Assembly (NCBI RefSeq): GCF_009647605.1
Contig: NZ_WJIF01000006.1
Coordinates: 62,001 to 126,000, forward strand
Length of the DNA: 64,000 nucleotides
Reading direction: 5' to 3'
From: Agromyces agglutinans
GTDB taxonomy: Bacteria; Actinomycetota; Actinomycetes; Actinomycetales; Microbacteriaceae
The translations under genes were made by a program, and so were the position numbers. Under the pieces are notes generated by a model, which saw only the letters and a program-made list of their open reading frames with translations, was not told where the DNA came from and did not search any database. Positions 47,501 to 54,093 of the stretch are shown here, one piece after another; the first letter of the stretch is position 1; each line of letters begins with the position of its first letter.

Positions 47501-47878
47501 CCCCGTTGGGAGAACTGCCAGGTCACCGGCAAGGACGCCTCGGGCTACGGAGGCAGCCTCCGATGCGACCTGCTCGGCGTGCTCGGGCCGAACATCACGG
47601 CCGCACCGCCGGTGACGCTCGACGTGACGCTGCGGCCCACGGCCAAGGCGACGAGCATCACCAACACCGGTGAGGTCTGCTACGGCAATGCCGACGATGA
47701 GGCCGACGGCATCGTCTGCGGCGAGTCGTCGGTGAGGATCACCGTGCCGCAGCCGACCGCGGTGACCGGCTTCGCCGGTGGCCCGTGGGTCTGGGCGGGT
47801 GCGAGCCTGCTGCTGCTCGGCGGCATCGCCGTGGTGCTCGCGATCAGCCGGCGACGTCGGGGGGACGTCACCGGGTGA
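38582..47878 (+). CDS. giant secreted repeat protein with vWA domain, putative cell-surface adhesin
   Basis: 3,098 residues. A very basic leader and hydrophobic stretch (to about Ala51) form a signal peptide. Residues 55-133 are low-complexity EETPAEEAPA-like repeats. A SpaA-like beta domain (155-260) precedes a von Willebrand A domain (314-520) with MIDAS Asp323-x-Ser325-x-Ser327 (IMDLSGSVN) and IILTDGNPT. From 523 to about 3055 come roughly 18 beta-sandwich repeats. Eight of these share a start like PSIVKSG, a WTITYDVVVSNPS strand and a Cys pair bracketing FLNTATL. The others are prealbumin-like (LTLTKVL, WTLSATR); two are DUF11-like (from 2577 and 2915). The end TAVTG (3059-3063), a membrane helix and SRRRR look like a non-canonical sortase signal. 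No sortase gene is in the window. Confidence 0.8.
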   Translation: MRSRTNSEQALPTRRSRREREHRRRRGVAATIASATIAAMLALGLPTVALAGETIEDPAATSAESTESEATTEVTPTEETPTEEAPAEETPAEEAPAEETPAEETPAEEAPTGEAPAEEVPADEPPVEAPQLRKAPAADPGEGGIGTMSVPNPGAGEAVITVRTGDVRSIADPNSISPLAGVQLGLFTTRTGGTQLFTCTADADGDCNFVIPNTGEGGVNRDREMWVRQIAAPGGYFTNPTLRTGDAFGGDNQSTSYSFRVGLQSGGTWQVRSGQTYTTTPPAEFMVSTGNENRDASGGVWQTSRNNPALPQQCGLDVALIMDLSGSVNPSIVQARQAGVTLVNSLVGTPSRVGLFTFAQAAPANNSNNQNRPISSVSTQPNANVVNGWINGLTAPTNGTTNWDRGLWQVANSATPYDVAIILTDGNPTVYGTESAPGSFTRMREVENAIFSANAIKSEATRVIALGVGSGVSAPSTALNLRAISGGIAFNGSNAAAADYYQTANYAAAGEALKQIALGNCQGGVSVTKQVVPPGGTIAQAVPAGGWGITATEPSAGVTVGTPNPADGLTAPVTGSISYPLDFAGGTSSGTVVIREAQQPGHTIIQQGGLNAVCRDLNTNTPIAGVTNNTSVPGQPGVNVPVSPTTAVSCTFTNQAPNPAATVVVDKFWVVNGAPPIAHGVNPALTGNASVNGSIVGFGSLNEGFTAGQTIPITEALGTLPTTCTLVSQQVTEVNGTPASHNLTGGPYQLLLASDANTVEITNTVNCPTKLTLRKDVDGDGVATNLWTLDAVNGPTDFPAGSDSGTGVTGEVAPDAVYGLAETGGDPRYVQVDNRNPDLSVPGSTGSWACVPLDANGNPTGGNAGGLNGGVIVGFGNWVQCTALNQTAQLTLTKVLQPLPGVTADPADWDLTATPQDPQIPGLEAETVTSGETFPVRPGKVYDISEAGGPAGWEQVSIECRTTQDGAWTTVSTVTVSANQSGECRVTNRPIPPKLQLTKVVTGDVAPPTAWTLSATRNDTAQVVASGAGGTAGFVEVPAGQALTLAETTALPNADQFGPGQWVCSLNDGPNIPGPAVAPLAAGDEMDCTVTNTLNPFVPSITKTAAIPVANADGTWTITYDVVVSNPSAFSPITYILSDQLDFGSETTVNSASYQRLTPLPEGPSTPWTVAFGQVQAFDGEPVLAPGTSHTWRVTVNATVDDGADFDGSTQAACDELDPGTVGFLNTATMYVGPSGYQASDCVLPVNPTIAKVGGTAVDNGDGTWTLPYTVTVTNPSATTGIVYDLVDTLDLPADVTATGPASVVSAPVPTVPTWTGTAPNTLLADDVALAGTAGVDQHVYQIQVVVELDADDGPFTCPSENGLNNVVTLVSGNQETDATGCVTIDTPDITHDKSVVPGSVMQAPDGTWSITYAIDVDNLDTIGGTYSLSDELHFGAGIDLSGATYSVTLNGGAAPLAWSGSGDLVVDRYLAGGASDLWNIFVSGIVVEGPELTPAQTACPQDASDGAFNNAGTLTVGGDDTVDTACDSPSAPSIVKSGATATQQPDATWDVSYTLTVSNTVPRSKPSVYTLVDEPGFPASVTLNSYTVEEVSPVAGPIATDVSPVPASIPVVAGESIATGATHVYRVTINATVPAGLPAGERECEPGTPGTGFFNTAVLTSGEIVDESEDCTPIEEGGRPTIVKDDPTVTQDADGLWTLEYDLTVTGNADFISTYTLTDTLRFGPSIDIESASWSGEGDDGTWADPEANPTTTIVGPAPKVIGIDEVHEYTVTVTANVDEGAFSNPTTLTCDPSEADPNVGFLNTATLTSDGVPQSDDGCGLPARPEIVKSPTGTVTQVGDEWEATYEITVENLSDTQELIYDLIDAPDFAGDVTITDREVESADVTVNPDWNGAESTDNVVVEDQALPGGATHTFTVTVTFTVAPADDSPELRCEGEGGKGLLNSATVVSGGSWTDDACHEVPVVVELLKVWVIDGGAPLAWDSPALPPGFSAQATLDGANVDWGVDNGPFELGDEVAVGETGVTVPAGCEMVNGVGNGTGVKTLVATHNSFTITNEVDCTQTVNLEKIVDNQYGGDAVPADWTVSATAGDVGIITGAGTASGPVEVGVGYTLNEVSTIWEDGVEYEVSQTWTCTSEQGDGAFTLVSGPGATSATLTVTQLGATVDCEITNTDLAPTLTLIKVVEPEAVAEEFPPTLWTLEAADGDTVVLTGDGEASGTVDSNTPYDLSESADFEGSDEFAAGEWVCLVTSETPAVPATFVDGAVTLEPGQEVECEIVNTARPATYEFEKTLTSVEQLPGGDWRIVYDVTVENTSAVSPVTYTLEDSLALFGEPISIESAEWTAPAGVEPASGSWTGLPDDRVETLATNEVLGAGDSHSYTVTVIAQPQVEAPVHEETECTPPGEFEPGGFRNLAILTVGGLPLERSVCAEPDFPTAVKTVSGGPTLNDDDTYTVEYEITVTGAEDHATYYDLSDTPALPAGVTFTATAADPAGDPVEGWTGTGDGTVLATDRLIAAGATETWTITLIADVSELTTIDDARCVEETSGKGFYNAGEFSTGVIVTPLEGCVDIPPVDVGIVKTFEDLPEGESAIEAGDEFTWVLTVTNHGDAVDGLVVTDLIDPQLEVTGPATFDPAAEPDGTWTQVSGDTDSAFEAEYTGTYPEGAVTTIRIPVRMLVPPPVETPPAVDPNAPPPVLPPLDTEPIPNEACVEITGGLPGEGGPFPVVDLDPSNDCDDAEVPVKRIQSAAYVRCIADVPWLYFDVQATENVEPGDITVTWTSADPDGAGPLEPLTRIDTIPWEEREGRLLWPGAAVDENGIPFEFPGWRPVTEADLADPGSVVPGLRFLDLILDETSPTFPWRGETYTPSGDPENPWIVTKVPLSVEFSVNPSQTVLAAYPQALPTCGIDRPPLLEIEKTSSVTNAKPGSSFEYTLQVTSTGIGAADPVTLFDEIPADLRVDSITTAPAPAFPRWENCQVTGKDASGYGGSLRCDLLGVLGPNITAAPPVTLDVTLRPTAKATSITNTGEVCYGNADDEADGIVCGESSVRITVPQPTAVTGFAGGPWVWAGASLLLLGGIAVVLAISRRRRGDVTG

Positions 47879-47885
47879 CGGGGAG

Positions 47886-47910
47886 GGCGGCGGCCGGGAC
47901 GGCCGCCGCC
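47886..47910 (+). terminator. hairpin after the giant gene
   Basis: GGCGGCGGCC (47886-47895) pairs with GGCCGCCGCC (47901-47910), loop GGGAC, 7 bp past the stop codon. Confidence 0.6.
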
Positions 47911-47974
47911 ACCCGGTCGCCGAGGCCCACCTGAATGCGGGCCCGGCGGTCGGAGGGAAGTCTCCCCGACATGA

Positions 47975-48008
47975 CGAAGGGCCGGTGCCGTGAGGCACCG
48001 GCCCTTCG
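47975..48008. terminator. strong bidirectional terminator giant gene / sdhB
   Basis: CGAAGGGCCGGTGCC (47975-47989) pairs perfectly with GGCACCGGCCCTTCG (47994-48008), a 15-bp stem with a GTGA loop, between convergent genes ending at 47878 and 48044. Confidence 0.85.
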
Positions 48009-48043
48009 CCGTGGTCGTCGCCGATCGGCGTGGCATCCGCCCG

Positions 48044-48805
48044 TCAGGGCTTGCCGCGCATGACCGCCTGCTTGACCTCGGCGATCGCCTTCGTGACCTC
48101 GATGCCGCGCGGGCACGCCTCGGTGCAGTTGAAGGTCGTGCGGCAGCGCCACACGCCTTCCTTGTCGTTGAGGATGTCGAGGCGGACCTTCGCCTCGTCG
48201 TCGCGCGAGTCGAAGATGAAGCGGTGCGCGTTCACGATCGCGGCGGGGCCGAAGTACTGGCCGTCGGTCCAGAACACGGGGCAGCTCGACGTGCACGCGG
48301 CGCACAGGATGCACTTCGTGGTGTCGTCGAAGCGGGCGCGCTCGGCGACCGACTGCACGCGCTCCTTGCCGGGCGCGGCCGCCGTCTTCGGCTGCAGGAA
48401 CGGCTGCACCTCGCGGTAGCTCGCGAAGAACGGCTCCATGTCGACGATGAGGTCCTTCTCGAGGGGCAGGCCCTTGATCGCCTCGACGTAGATCGGCTTC
48501 GAGATGTCGAGGTCCTTGATCAGCGTCTTGCACGCGAGCCGGTTGCGGCCGTTGATGCGCATCGCGTCGGACCCGCAGATGCCGTGTGCGCACGAGCGGC
48601 GGAACGTGAGCGAGCCGTCCTGCTCCCACTTGATCTTGTGCAGCGCATCGAGCACGCGGTCGGTGGGGTACATCTCGACGTCGAAGTCCTGCCAGCGCGG
48701 CTCGGTGTCGACGTCGGGGTCGAACCGGCGGATGAGGAACGTGACGGTGAAGGATTCGATGGGCGCGGCCTCTGCAGGCGGCTGCTCGAGCGTGGCGGTG
48801 CTCAC
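48044..48805 (-). CDS. sdhB: succinate dehydrogenase iron-sulfur subunit
   Basis: 253 residues from GTG 48805, 1 bp after sdhA. Cysteine motifs for the 2Fe-2S (SCAHGICGSDAM), 4Fe-4S (CILCAACTSSCPV) and 3Fe-4S (CRTTFNCTEACPRGI) clusters are all present. It passes electrons from SdhA flavin to the membrane quinone site. Last gene of sdhCDAB. Confidence 0.97.
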   Translation of the reverse strand: MSTATLEQPPAEAAPIESFTVTFLIRRFDPDVDTEPRWQDFDVEMYPTDRVLDALHKIKWEQDGSLTFRRSCAHGICGSDAMRINGRNRLACKTLIKDLDISKPIYVEAIKGLPLEKDLIVDMEPFFASYREVQPFLQPKTAAAPGKERVQSVAERARFDDTTKCILCAACTSSCPVFWTDGQYFGPAAIVNAHRFIFDSRDDEAKVRLDILNDKEGVWRCRTTFNCTEACPRGIEVTKAIAEVKQAVMRGKP

Positions 48806-48806
48806 G

Positions 48807-50627
48807 TCAGTACTTCCTCTCCATCGGCTGGTAGCGCGTCACGGTGACCGGCTTCCAGTCGAGCCGGATGTGGTCGGCCGCGTCGGACGAGTGCGCGTCG
48901 CCCGACAGGTAGGCCATCGTGTGCTGCATGTAGTTCTCGTCGTCGCGGTTCGGGAAGTCATCGCGCATGTGCCCGCCGCGGCTCTCTTCGCGGTTTCGGG
49001 CGGAGTAGACGACGACCTCGGCGAGGTCGAGCAGGAAGCCCAGCTCGACCGCCTCGAGCAGGTCGGTGTTGAACCGCTTGCCCTTGTCTTGCACGGCGAC
49101 GTTGCGATAGCGCTCGCGCAGGCCCGCGATGACCTTCGTGACGTGGGCGAGCGACTCGTCGGTGCGGAACACCTGCGCGCCCTTGTCCATCTCGTCCTGG
49201 AGCTCCTTGCGGATCGCGGCGATGCGCTCGGTGCCGTTGGAGTCGCGCAGCTGGTCGAGCATCCCGCGCACGAAGGCGGCGGGATCCTCGGGCAGGGGAG
49301 TGAAGTCGACCGTCTTCACGTACTCGACCGCGTTGCGGCCGGCGCGCTTGCCGAAGACGTTGATGTCGAGCAGCGAGTTGGTGCCGAGCCGGTTCGAGCC
49401 GTGCACGGAGACGCACGCGCACTCGCCCGCGGCGTAGAGGCCGGGCACGACGGTCGTGTTGTCGGAGAGCACCTCGGCGCTCACGTTGGTCGGGATGCCG
49501 CCCATCGCGTAGTGCGCGGTCGGCATGACGGGCACCGGCTCGTAGACCGGGTCGACGCCGAGGTAGGTGCGGGCGAACTCGGTGATGTCGGGCAGCTTCG
49601 TCTCGAGCACCTCGGCGCCGAGGTGGGTGCAGTCGAGGAGCACGTAGTCCTTGTGCGGACCTGCGCCCCGGCCCTCGGCGACCTCTTGGACCATGCACCG
49701 GGCGACGATGTCGCGCGGCGCCAGGTCTTTGATGGTGGGGGCGTAGCGCTCCATGAACCGCTCGCCCGAGGCGTTGCGCAGGATCGCGCCCTCACCGCGG
49801 GCGCCCTCGGTGAGCAGGATGCCGAGGCCCGCGAGACCGGTCGGGTGGAACTGGAAGAACTCCATGTCCTCCAGCGGCAGGCCCTTGCGCCAGATGATGC
49901 CGACGCCGTCGCCCGTGAGCGTGTGCGCGTTCGACGTGGTCTTGTAGATCTTGCCGAAGCCGCCGGTCGCGAAGATCACGGCCTTCGCCTGGAAGACGTG
50001 CAGCTCGCCCGTGGCGAGCTCGTAGGCGACGATGCCCGACGGCTTCCGGCTGATCGTCCCATCGCCGGCGTCGACCTCGGTCATCACGAGGTCGAGCGCG
50101 TAGTACTCGTTGTAGAACTCGATGCCGAGGCGCACGCAGTTCTGGAACAGCGTCTGCAGGATCATGTGGCCCGTGCGGTCGGCCGCGTAGCAGGCGCGGC
50201 GCACCGGCGCCTTGCCGTGGTCGCGCGTGTGGCCGCCGAACCGGCGCTGGTCGATCTTGCCCTCGGGCGTGCGGTTGAAGGGCAGGCCCATGTTCTCGAG
50301 ATCGATGACCGCGTCGATGGCCTCCTTCGCGAGGATCTCCGCCGCGTCCTGGTCGACGAGGTAGTCGCCGCCCTTCACGGTGTCGAAGGTGTGCCACTCC
50401 CAGCTGTCCTCCTCGACGTTCGCGAGGGCCGCGGCCATGCCGCCCTGGGCCGCGCCCGTGTGGGAGCGCGTCGGGTAGAGCTTCGAGATGACCGCGGTCT
50501 TCGCGCCGGGGCCGGCCTCGATCGCCGCGCGCATGCCGGCGCCGCCGGCGCCGACGATCACGATGTCGTACTGGTGGTAGTGGACGCCGTCGACGACCTT
50601 GGTCTCGACGTGGTTCTCGGTGGTCAC
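48807..50627 (-). CDS. sdhA: succinate dehydrogenase flavoprotein subunit
   Basis: 606 residues from GTG 50627, with AGGAG about 5 nt upstream. Dinucleotide-binding [17 protein letters not shown] is followed by [14 protein letters not shown], whose His carries covalent FAD. The catalytic stretch [21 protein letters not shown] is intact. It oxidises succinate to fumarate in the TCA cycle. Confidence 0.97.
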   Translation of the reverse strand: MTTENHVETKVVDGVHYHQYDIVIVGAGGAGMRAAIEAGPGAKTAVISKLYPTRSHTGAAQGGMAAALANVEEDSWEWHTFDTVKGGDYLVDQDAAEILAKEAIDAVIDLENMGLPFNRTPEGKIDQRRFGGHTRDHGKAPVRRACYAADRTGHMILQTLFQNCVRLGIEFYNEYYALDLVMTEVDAGDGTISRKPSGIVAYELATGELHVFQAKAVIFATGGFGKIYKTTSNAHTLTGDGVGIIWRKGLPLEDMEFFQFHPTGLAGLGILLTEGARGEGAILRNASGERFMERYAPTIKDLAPRDIVARCMVQEVAEGRGAGPHKDYVLLDCTHLGAEVLETKLPDITEFARTYLGVDPVYEPVPVMPTAHYAMGGIPTNVSAEVLSDNTTVVPGLYAAGECACVSVHGSNRLGTNSLLDINVFGKRAGRNAVEYVKTVDFTPLPEDPAAFVRGMLDQLRDSNGTERIAAIRKELQDEMDKGAQVFRTDESLAHVTKVIAGLRERYRNVAVQDKGKRFNTDLLEAVELGFLLDLAEVVVYSARNREESRGGHMRDDFPNRDDENYMQHTMAYLSGDAHSSDAADHIRLDWKPVTVTRYQPMERKY

Positions 50628-50634
50628 AGGTCTC

Positions 50635-51066
50635 CTATGCGGCGCAGAACGAGGGCAGCAGGTCGGCGGGGGAGCCGGCGGGGCACGGTTCGAAGGTGAA
50701 GACGACGAGCGTGCCGAGCACGATCAGGACCACGACGGAGGCCAGCAGGGCCCCCTTCAGGATCCGCTGGACGGTGCCCGGCTTCGTGTAGTCGTTGACG
50801 ACCGTGCGCATGCCGTTCGCGCCGTGGATGAGCGCGAGCCAGAGCATGGTGACGTCCCACCACTGCCAGAACGGGTCGGCCCACTTGCCGCCGACGAAGC
50901 CGAAGTCGATGGCCTTGACGCCCTCGCCGACCATGAGGTTGACGAAGAGGTGGCCGAACACGAGCACCACGAGCACGACGCCCGAGATGCGCATGTAGAT
51001 CCAGCCCCACTTCTCCCAGTTGGTGCCGCGGCGACGGGGTTCGTCGGGGAATGGGATCGCAGTCAT
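50635..51066 (-). CDS. sdhD: succinate dehydrogenase hydrophobic membrane anchor subunit
   Basis: 143 residues, three membrane helices ([56 protein letters not shown]). The heme-ligand-type His in [11 protein letters not shown] and the DYTKP motif match actinobacterial SdhD. AAGGAG stands 7-8 nt before ATG 51066, 11 bp after sdhC. Confidence 0.9.
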   Translation of the reverse strand: MTAIPFPDEPRRRGTNWEKWGWIYMRISGVVLVVLVFGHLFVNLMVGEGVKAIDFGFVGGKWADPFWQWWDVTMLWLALIHGANGMRTVVNDYTKPGTVQRILKGALLASVVVLIVLGTLVVFTFEPCPAGSPADLLPSFCAA

Positions 51067-51077
51067 CCGGCGGCTCC

Positions 51078-51497
51078 TTAGTGGCTGAAGACGTTGATGA
51101 GGTGGCGGGGGGTGAAGCCGAGCATCACGATGACCCACAGCCCGATGACGATCCAGAAGAGCAGCTTCTGGTGGCGCGTCGCCCAGGCCCAGAAGTCGAC
51201 CAGGATCACCCGGATGCCGTTGAACGCGTGGAACACGATGGCGCCGACGAGGGCCACCTCGCCGAGGCCCATGATGGGCGTCTGGTAGGTGCCGATGACC
51301 GCGTTGTACGCCTCGGGGCTCACCCGCACGAGCGCGGTGTCGAGGATGTGCACGAGGAGGAAGAAGAAGATCGCGACGCCGGTGATGCGGTGCAGGACCC
51401 ACGACCACATGCCCTCGCGGCCGCGGTAGAGCGTGCCGCCCGGCCGCTCCTTGGCCGGGGTGGGTGCGGTCAGGGTTCGTGCCTGAGAATCTGGCAT
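51078..51497 (-). CDS. sdhC: succinate dehydrogenase cytochrome b556 subunit
   Basis: 139 residues; ATG 51497 has GGAGGG 6 nt upstream, preferred over a TTG at 51503. Motifs SWVLHRITGVAIFFFLLVH and VFHAFNGIRVILVDF carry the heme/quinone-site histidines and Ser/Arg. Three helices. First gene of sdhCDAB; a possible -10 TAGACT (complement of 51566-51571) lies upstream. Confidence 0.92.
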   Translation of the reverse strand: MPDSQARTLTAPTPAKERPGGTLYRGREGMWSWVLHRITGVAIFFFLLVHILDTALVRVSPEAYNAVIGTYQTPIMGLGEVALVGAIVFHAFNGIRVILVDFWAWATRHQKLLFWIVIGLWVIVMLGFTPRHLINVFSH

Positions 51498-51595
51498 GAA
51501 CAACCCTCCATGGCTGTGTGAGACGCCCCGAATGAGCGCGCCGATGGGCGTGAAGGCCCGACGGGAGTCTACTCGGAGGCCTGTCGCGCCGCTGC

Positions 51596-51628
51596 TTAGG
51601 GCGCCCTAACTGTCTCGACGTCGAGACA
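51596..51628. promoter_or_regulatory. two adjacent perfect palindromes between sdhC and manC
   Basis: TTAGGGCGCCCTAA (51596-51609) and TGTCTCGACGTCGAGACA (51611-51628) are both perfect, with one base between them. Relative to the TAGACT box for sdhC they sit near -43 and -60; the manC start codon is 48 bp away on the other side. Strong candidates for operators of sdh, manC or both. Confidence 0.6.
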
Positions 51629-51676
51629 ACTCGGAACCGCCATGCGGCCCGTCACCCCGGCCGATACGCTGGGCGG

Positions 51677-52795
51677 ATGCACGATGCACCGCTCGACCGC
51701 TTCACCAGCGTGATCCCCGCGGGGGGCGTGGGCTCCCGGCTGTGGCCGCTCTCGCGCGCCGACGCGCCGAAGTTCCTGCACGACCTCACCGGGTCCGGGC
51801 AGACGCTGCTGAAGGACACGTGGGACCGGCTGGTGCCGCTCTCGGGTGCCGGGCGCATCATGGTCGTCACCGGACGCGCGCACCGCGCCGCGGTCGAGGC
51901 GCAGCTGCCCGACCTGGAGGACCGCAACATCGTGCTCGAGAGCGAGCCGCGCGACTCGACGGCCGCGATCGGCCTCGCGGCGGCCATCCTCGAGCGCCGC
52001 GAGCCCGGGGTGATCATCGGCTCGTTCGCCGCCGACCACGTGATCTCGGGCGACGCGCTGTTCCGCCAGGCCGTCACCGACGCCGTCGCCGCGGCCGATG
52101 CCGGCTACATCGCGACGATCGGCATCACCCCGACCGAGCCCGCCGTCGGGTTCGGCTACATCGAGTGCGGCCCGGATCTCGAGGTCCCCGGCGCCGAGCA
52201 CGTCGAGGCCGTCGCCAGTTTCGTCGAGAAGCCCGACCTCGAGACCGCGAAGGCCTACCTTTCGGGCGGTCGCCACCTCTGGAACGCGGGCATGTTCATC
52301 GCTCGGGCCGACCAGCTGCTGGCCGAGATCGAGCGCAACAAGCCCGAGCTGCACGCGGGGCTCGTCGAGCTCGCCGCAGCCTGGGACGACCCGACCACGC
52401 GCGGCCCCGCCGTCGACCGCATCTGGCCGACGCTCGAGAAGATCGCGATCGACTACGCGGTCGCCGAGCCGGCCGCGGCCGCCGGGCGTCTCGCCGTCGT
52501 GCGCGGCCACTTCCAGTGGGACGACGTCGGCGACTTCGCCTCGCTGGCGAAGCTCAACACGGCCGGACGGTCGGGTGAGCTCGCGATCCTCGGCGAGAAC
52601 GCCCGCGTGCTGTCGGATGCCTCGAGCGGCATCGTCGTGAGCCGCGCCAACCGCGTGATCAGCCTGATCGGCGTGCACGACATCGTCGTCGTCGATACCC
52701 CCGACGCGCTGTTGGTCACCACGAGCGAGCACGCGCAGCGCGTGAAGGCCGTCGTCGACGCCCTTCGTCTGGGCGGCTCGAGCGACGTGCTCTGA
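51677..52795 (+). CDS. manC: mannose-1-phosphate guanylyltransferase
   Basis: 372 residues. The nucleotidyltransferase signature VIPAGGVGSRLWPLSR with PKFLHDL near the start, ASFVEKPD and WNAGMFIARADQLL identify GDP-mannose synthesis from mannose-1-phosphate and GTP. There is no C-terminal isomerase domain. ATG 51677 lies 6 nt after TACGCT (leaderless). GDP-mannose would feed cell-wall glycans or glycolipids. Confidence 0.9.
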   Translation: MHDAPLDRFTSVIPAGGVGSRLWPLSRADAPKFLHDLTGSGQTLLKDTWDRLVPLSGAGRIMVVTGRAHRAAVEAQLPDLEDRNIVLESEPRDSTAAIGLAAAILERREPGVIIGSFAADHVISGDALFRQAVTDAVAAADAGYIATIGITPTEPAVGFGYIECGPDLEVPGAEHVEAVASFVEKPDLETAKAYLSGGRHLWNAGMFIARADQLLAEIERNKPELHAGLVELAAAWDDPTTRGPAVDRIWPTLEKIAIDYAVAEPAAAAGRLAVVRGHFQWDDVGDFASLAKLNTAGRSGELAILGENARVLSDASSGIVVSRANRVISLIGVHDIVVVDTPDALLVTTSEHAQRVKAVVDALRLGGSSDVL

Positions 52796-52847
52796 TCGCC
52801 CGGATCCCACGCAGACCAGAGCACGCACTGAGTAGAAGGAGCAGCGG

Positions 52848-53918
52848 ATGTCCCGAGCCCGGCGTTTCCTCGTGATCGGAGCCGCCGTCGCGGCATCCCT
52901 GTCGCTGGCGGCCTGCCAGCCCGCGCCCGAGGCGGGGGATGAGGCATCCGATGCCGAGATCTGCGCGCGCATGGTCACGAATTCGGGCGGCCTCGAGGAC
53001 CGCTCGTTCAACCAGTCGAGCTGGGAGGGTCTGCAGCTCGCCGAAGACGAGTACGGCATCGAGGCCGAGGCGCTGGTGTCGACCGGTGAGACCGACCTCG
53101 CGCCGAACGTGCAGCAGGCCGTCGACTCCGGGTGCGAACTCGTCGTGACCGTCGGGTGGGAGCTGGCCGAGGCGACCGCCGAGCAGGCGGCGGCGCATCC
53201 CGACACCGCGTTCGCGATCGTCGACGAGAGCGTCGAGGCCGACAACGTCAAGCCCGTGGTGTTCGACACCGCGCAGGCGGCGTTCCTGGCCGGATACCTC
53301 GCCGCCGGGGTCTCGAAGACCGGCGTGGTCGCGACCTTCGGCGGCGGCAACCAGCCGCCGGTGACCCTGTTCATGGACGGCTTCGTCGACGGCGTGGCGG
53401 CGTACAACGCGGCGCACGGCGCGCAGGTGCGCGCCCTGGGCTGGGACAAGGCCGCGCAGGACGGCGCGTTCACGGGCGACTTCGAGGACATCAACAAGGG
53501 CAAGGTGCTGACCGAGGGCTTCATCGACCAGGGTGCCGACGTGATCCTGCCGGTCGCGGGCCAGGTCGGCGAGGGCGCCGCGGCGGCCGCGGTCGAGCGC
53601 GAGGGCGTCTCGGTGATCTGGGTCGACAGCGACGGCTACGACACCCTGCCCGCCGAGTACCGGCCCGTGCTGCTCACCAGCGTGCTGAAGAACACTCAGC
53701 AGGCCATGGTCGAGATCGTCGGCGATGTCGTCGACGACGCGTTCGCGAACGAGCCGTACATCGGCACGCTGGAGAACGGGGGCGTCGAGATCGCGCCGTA
53801 CCACGACCTCGAGGCGCTCGTTCCCGCCGAGCTCGACGCGGAGGTCGAGGCGCTCCGGCAGCAGATCATCTCGGGCGAGCTGGTCGTGGAGTCGCCCAGC
53901 GCGCCGCGCGCACGGTAG
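52848..53918 (+). CDS. BMP-family nucleoside-binding lipoprotein (copy 1)
   Basis: 356 residues with lipobox SLAAC (Cys23). The BMP/PnrA/Med pattern is clear: MVTNSGGLEDRSFNQSSWEG, VFDTAQAAFLAGYLAAGVSK, FMDGFVDGV and GALGWDKAAQ-type strands. These proteins bind purine or pyrimidine nucleosides for ABC import. AAGGAGCAGCGG precedes the ATG. It is closely related to the next gene, so this is a duplication, but it ends in a different PSAPRAR tail. Confidence 0.85.
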   Translation: MSRARRFLVIGAAVAASLSLAACQPAPEAGDEASDAEICARMVTNSGGLEDRSFNQSSWEGLQLAEDEYGIEAEALVSTGETDLAPNVQQAVDSGCELVVTVGWELAEATAEQAAAHPDTAFAIVDESVEADNVKPVVFDTAQAAFLAGYLAAGVSKTGVVATFGGGNQPPVTLFMDGFVDGVAAYNAAHGAQVRALGWDKAAQDGAFTGDFEDINKGKVLTEGFIDQGADVILPVAGQVGEGAAAAAVEREGVSVIWVDSDGYDTLPAEYRPVLLTSVLKNTQQAMVEIVGDVVDDAFANEPYIGTLENGGVEIAPYHDLEALVPAELDAEVEALRQQIISGELVVESPSAPRAR

Positions 53919-53953
53919 CGGCCGGGGTGGCCCCTGCGCGGGGGACACCCGTG

Positions 53954-53969
53954 CTGCTCATATGAGCAG
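53954..53969. promoter_or_regulatory. 16-bp perfect palindrome between the two BMP genes
   Basis: CTGCTCATATGAGCAG lies in an AT-richer stretch 125 bp before the second BMP gene. Downstream TAACGT (54039-54044) can serve as its -10. A small hairpin CGGCCC-CATC-GGGCCG (54001-54016) lies between. Confidence 0.5.
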
Positions 53970-54093
53970 ATTGTCGCTACTTGATAACCATTGGATTGCA
54001 CGGCCCCATCGGGCCGGGGCGGTCGACGCAACATTGGGTAACGTGATTGCACCAACCCCGCGACGGTCGGGGTGTGCGTCTTTGGAGGACACT

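Noticed and set aside
47756..47770. Canonical LPXTG anchor in the giant protein
   Set aside because: The sequence is TAVTG; Leu-Pro is absent. It is described only as a non-canonical candidate.
38462..47998. 3,178-codon open frame antisense to the giant gene
   Set aside because: It is arginine-rich, lacks domains and a ribosome site, and arises because GC-rich codons on the real strand avoid stops on the other. The plus strand has a signal peptide and ordered repeats.
51596..51609. TTAGGGCGCCCTAA as an IdeR/DtxR iron box
   Set aside because: The half-sites TTAGG and CCTAA match, but the spacing is 4 instead of 9 bases, so the consensus is not met.
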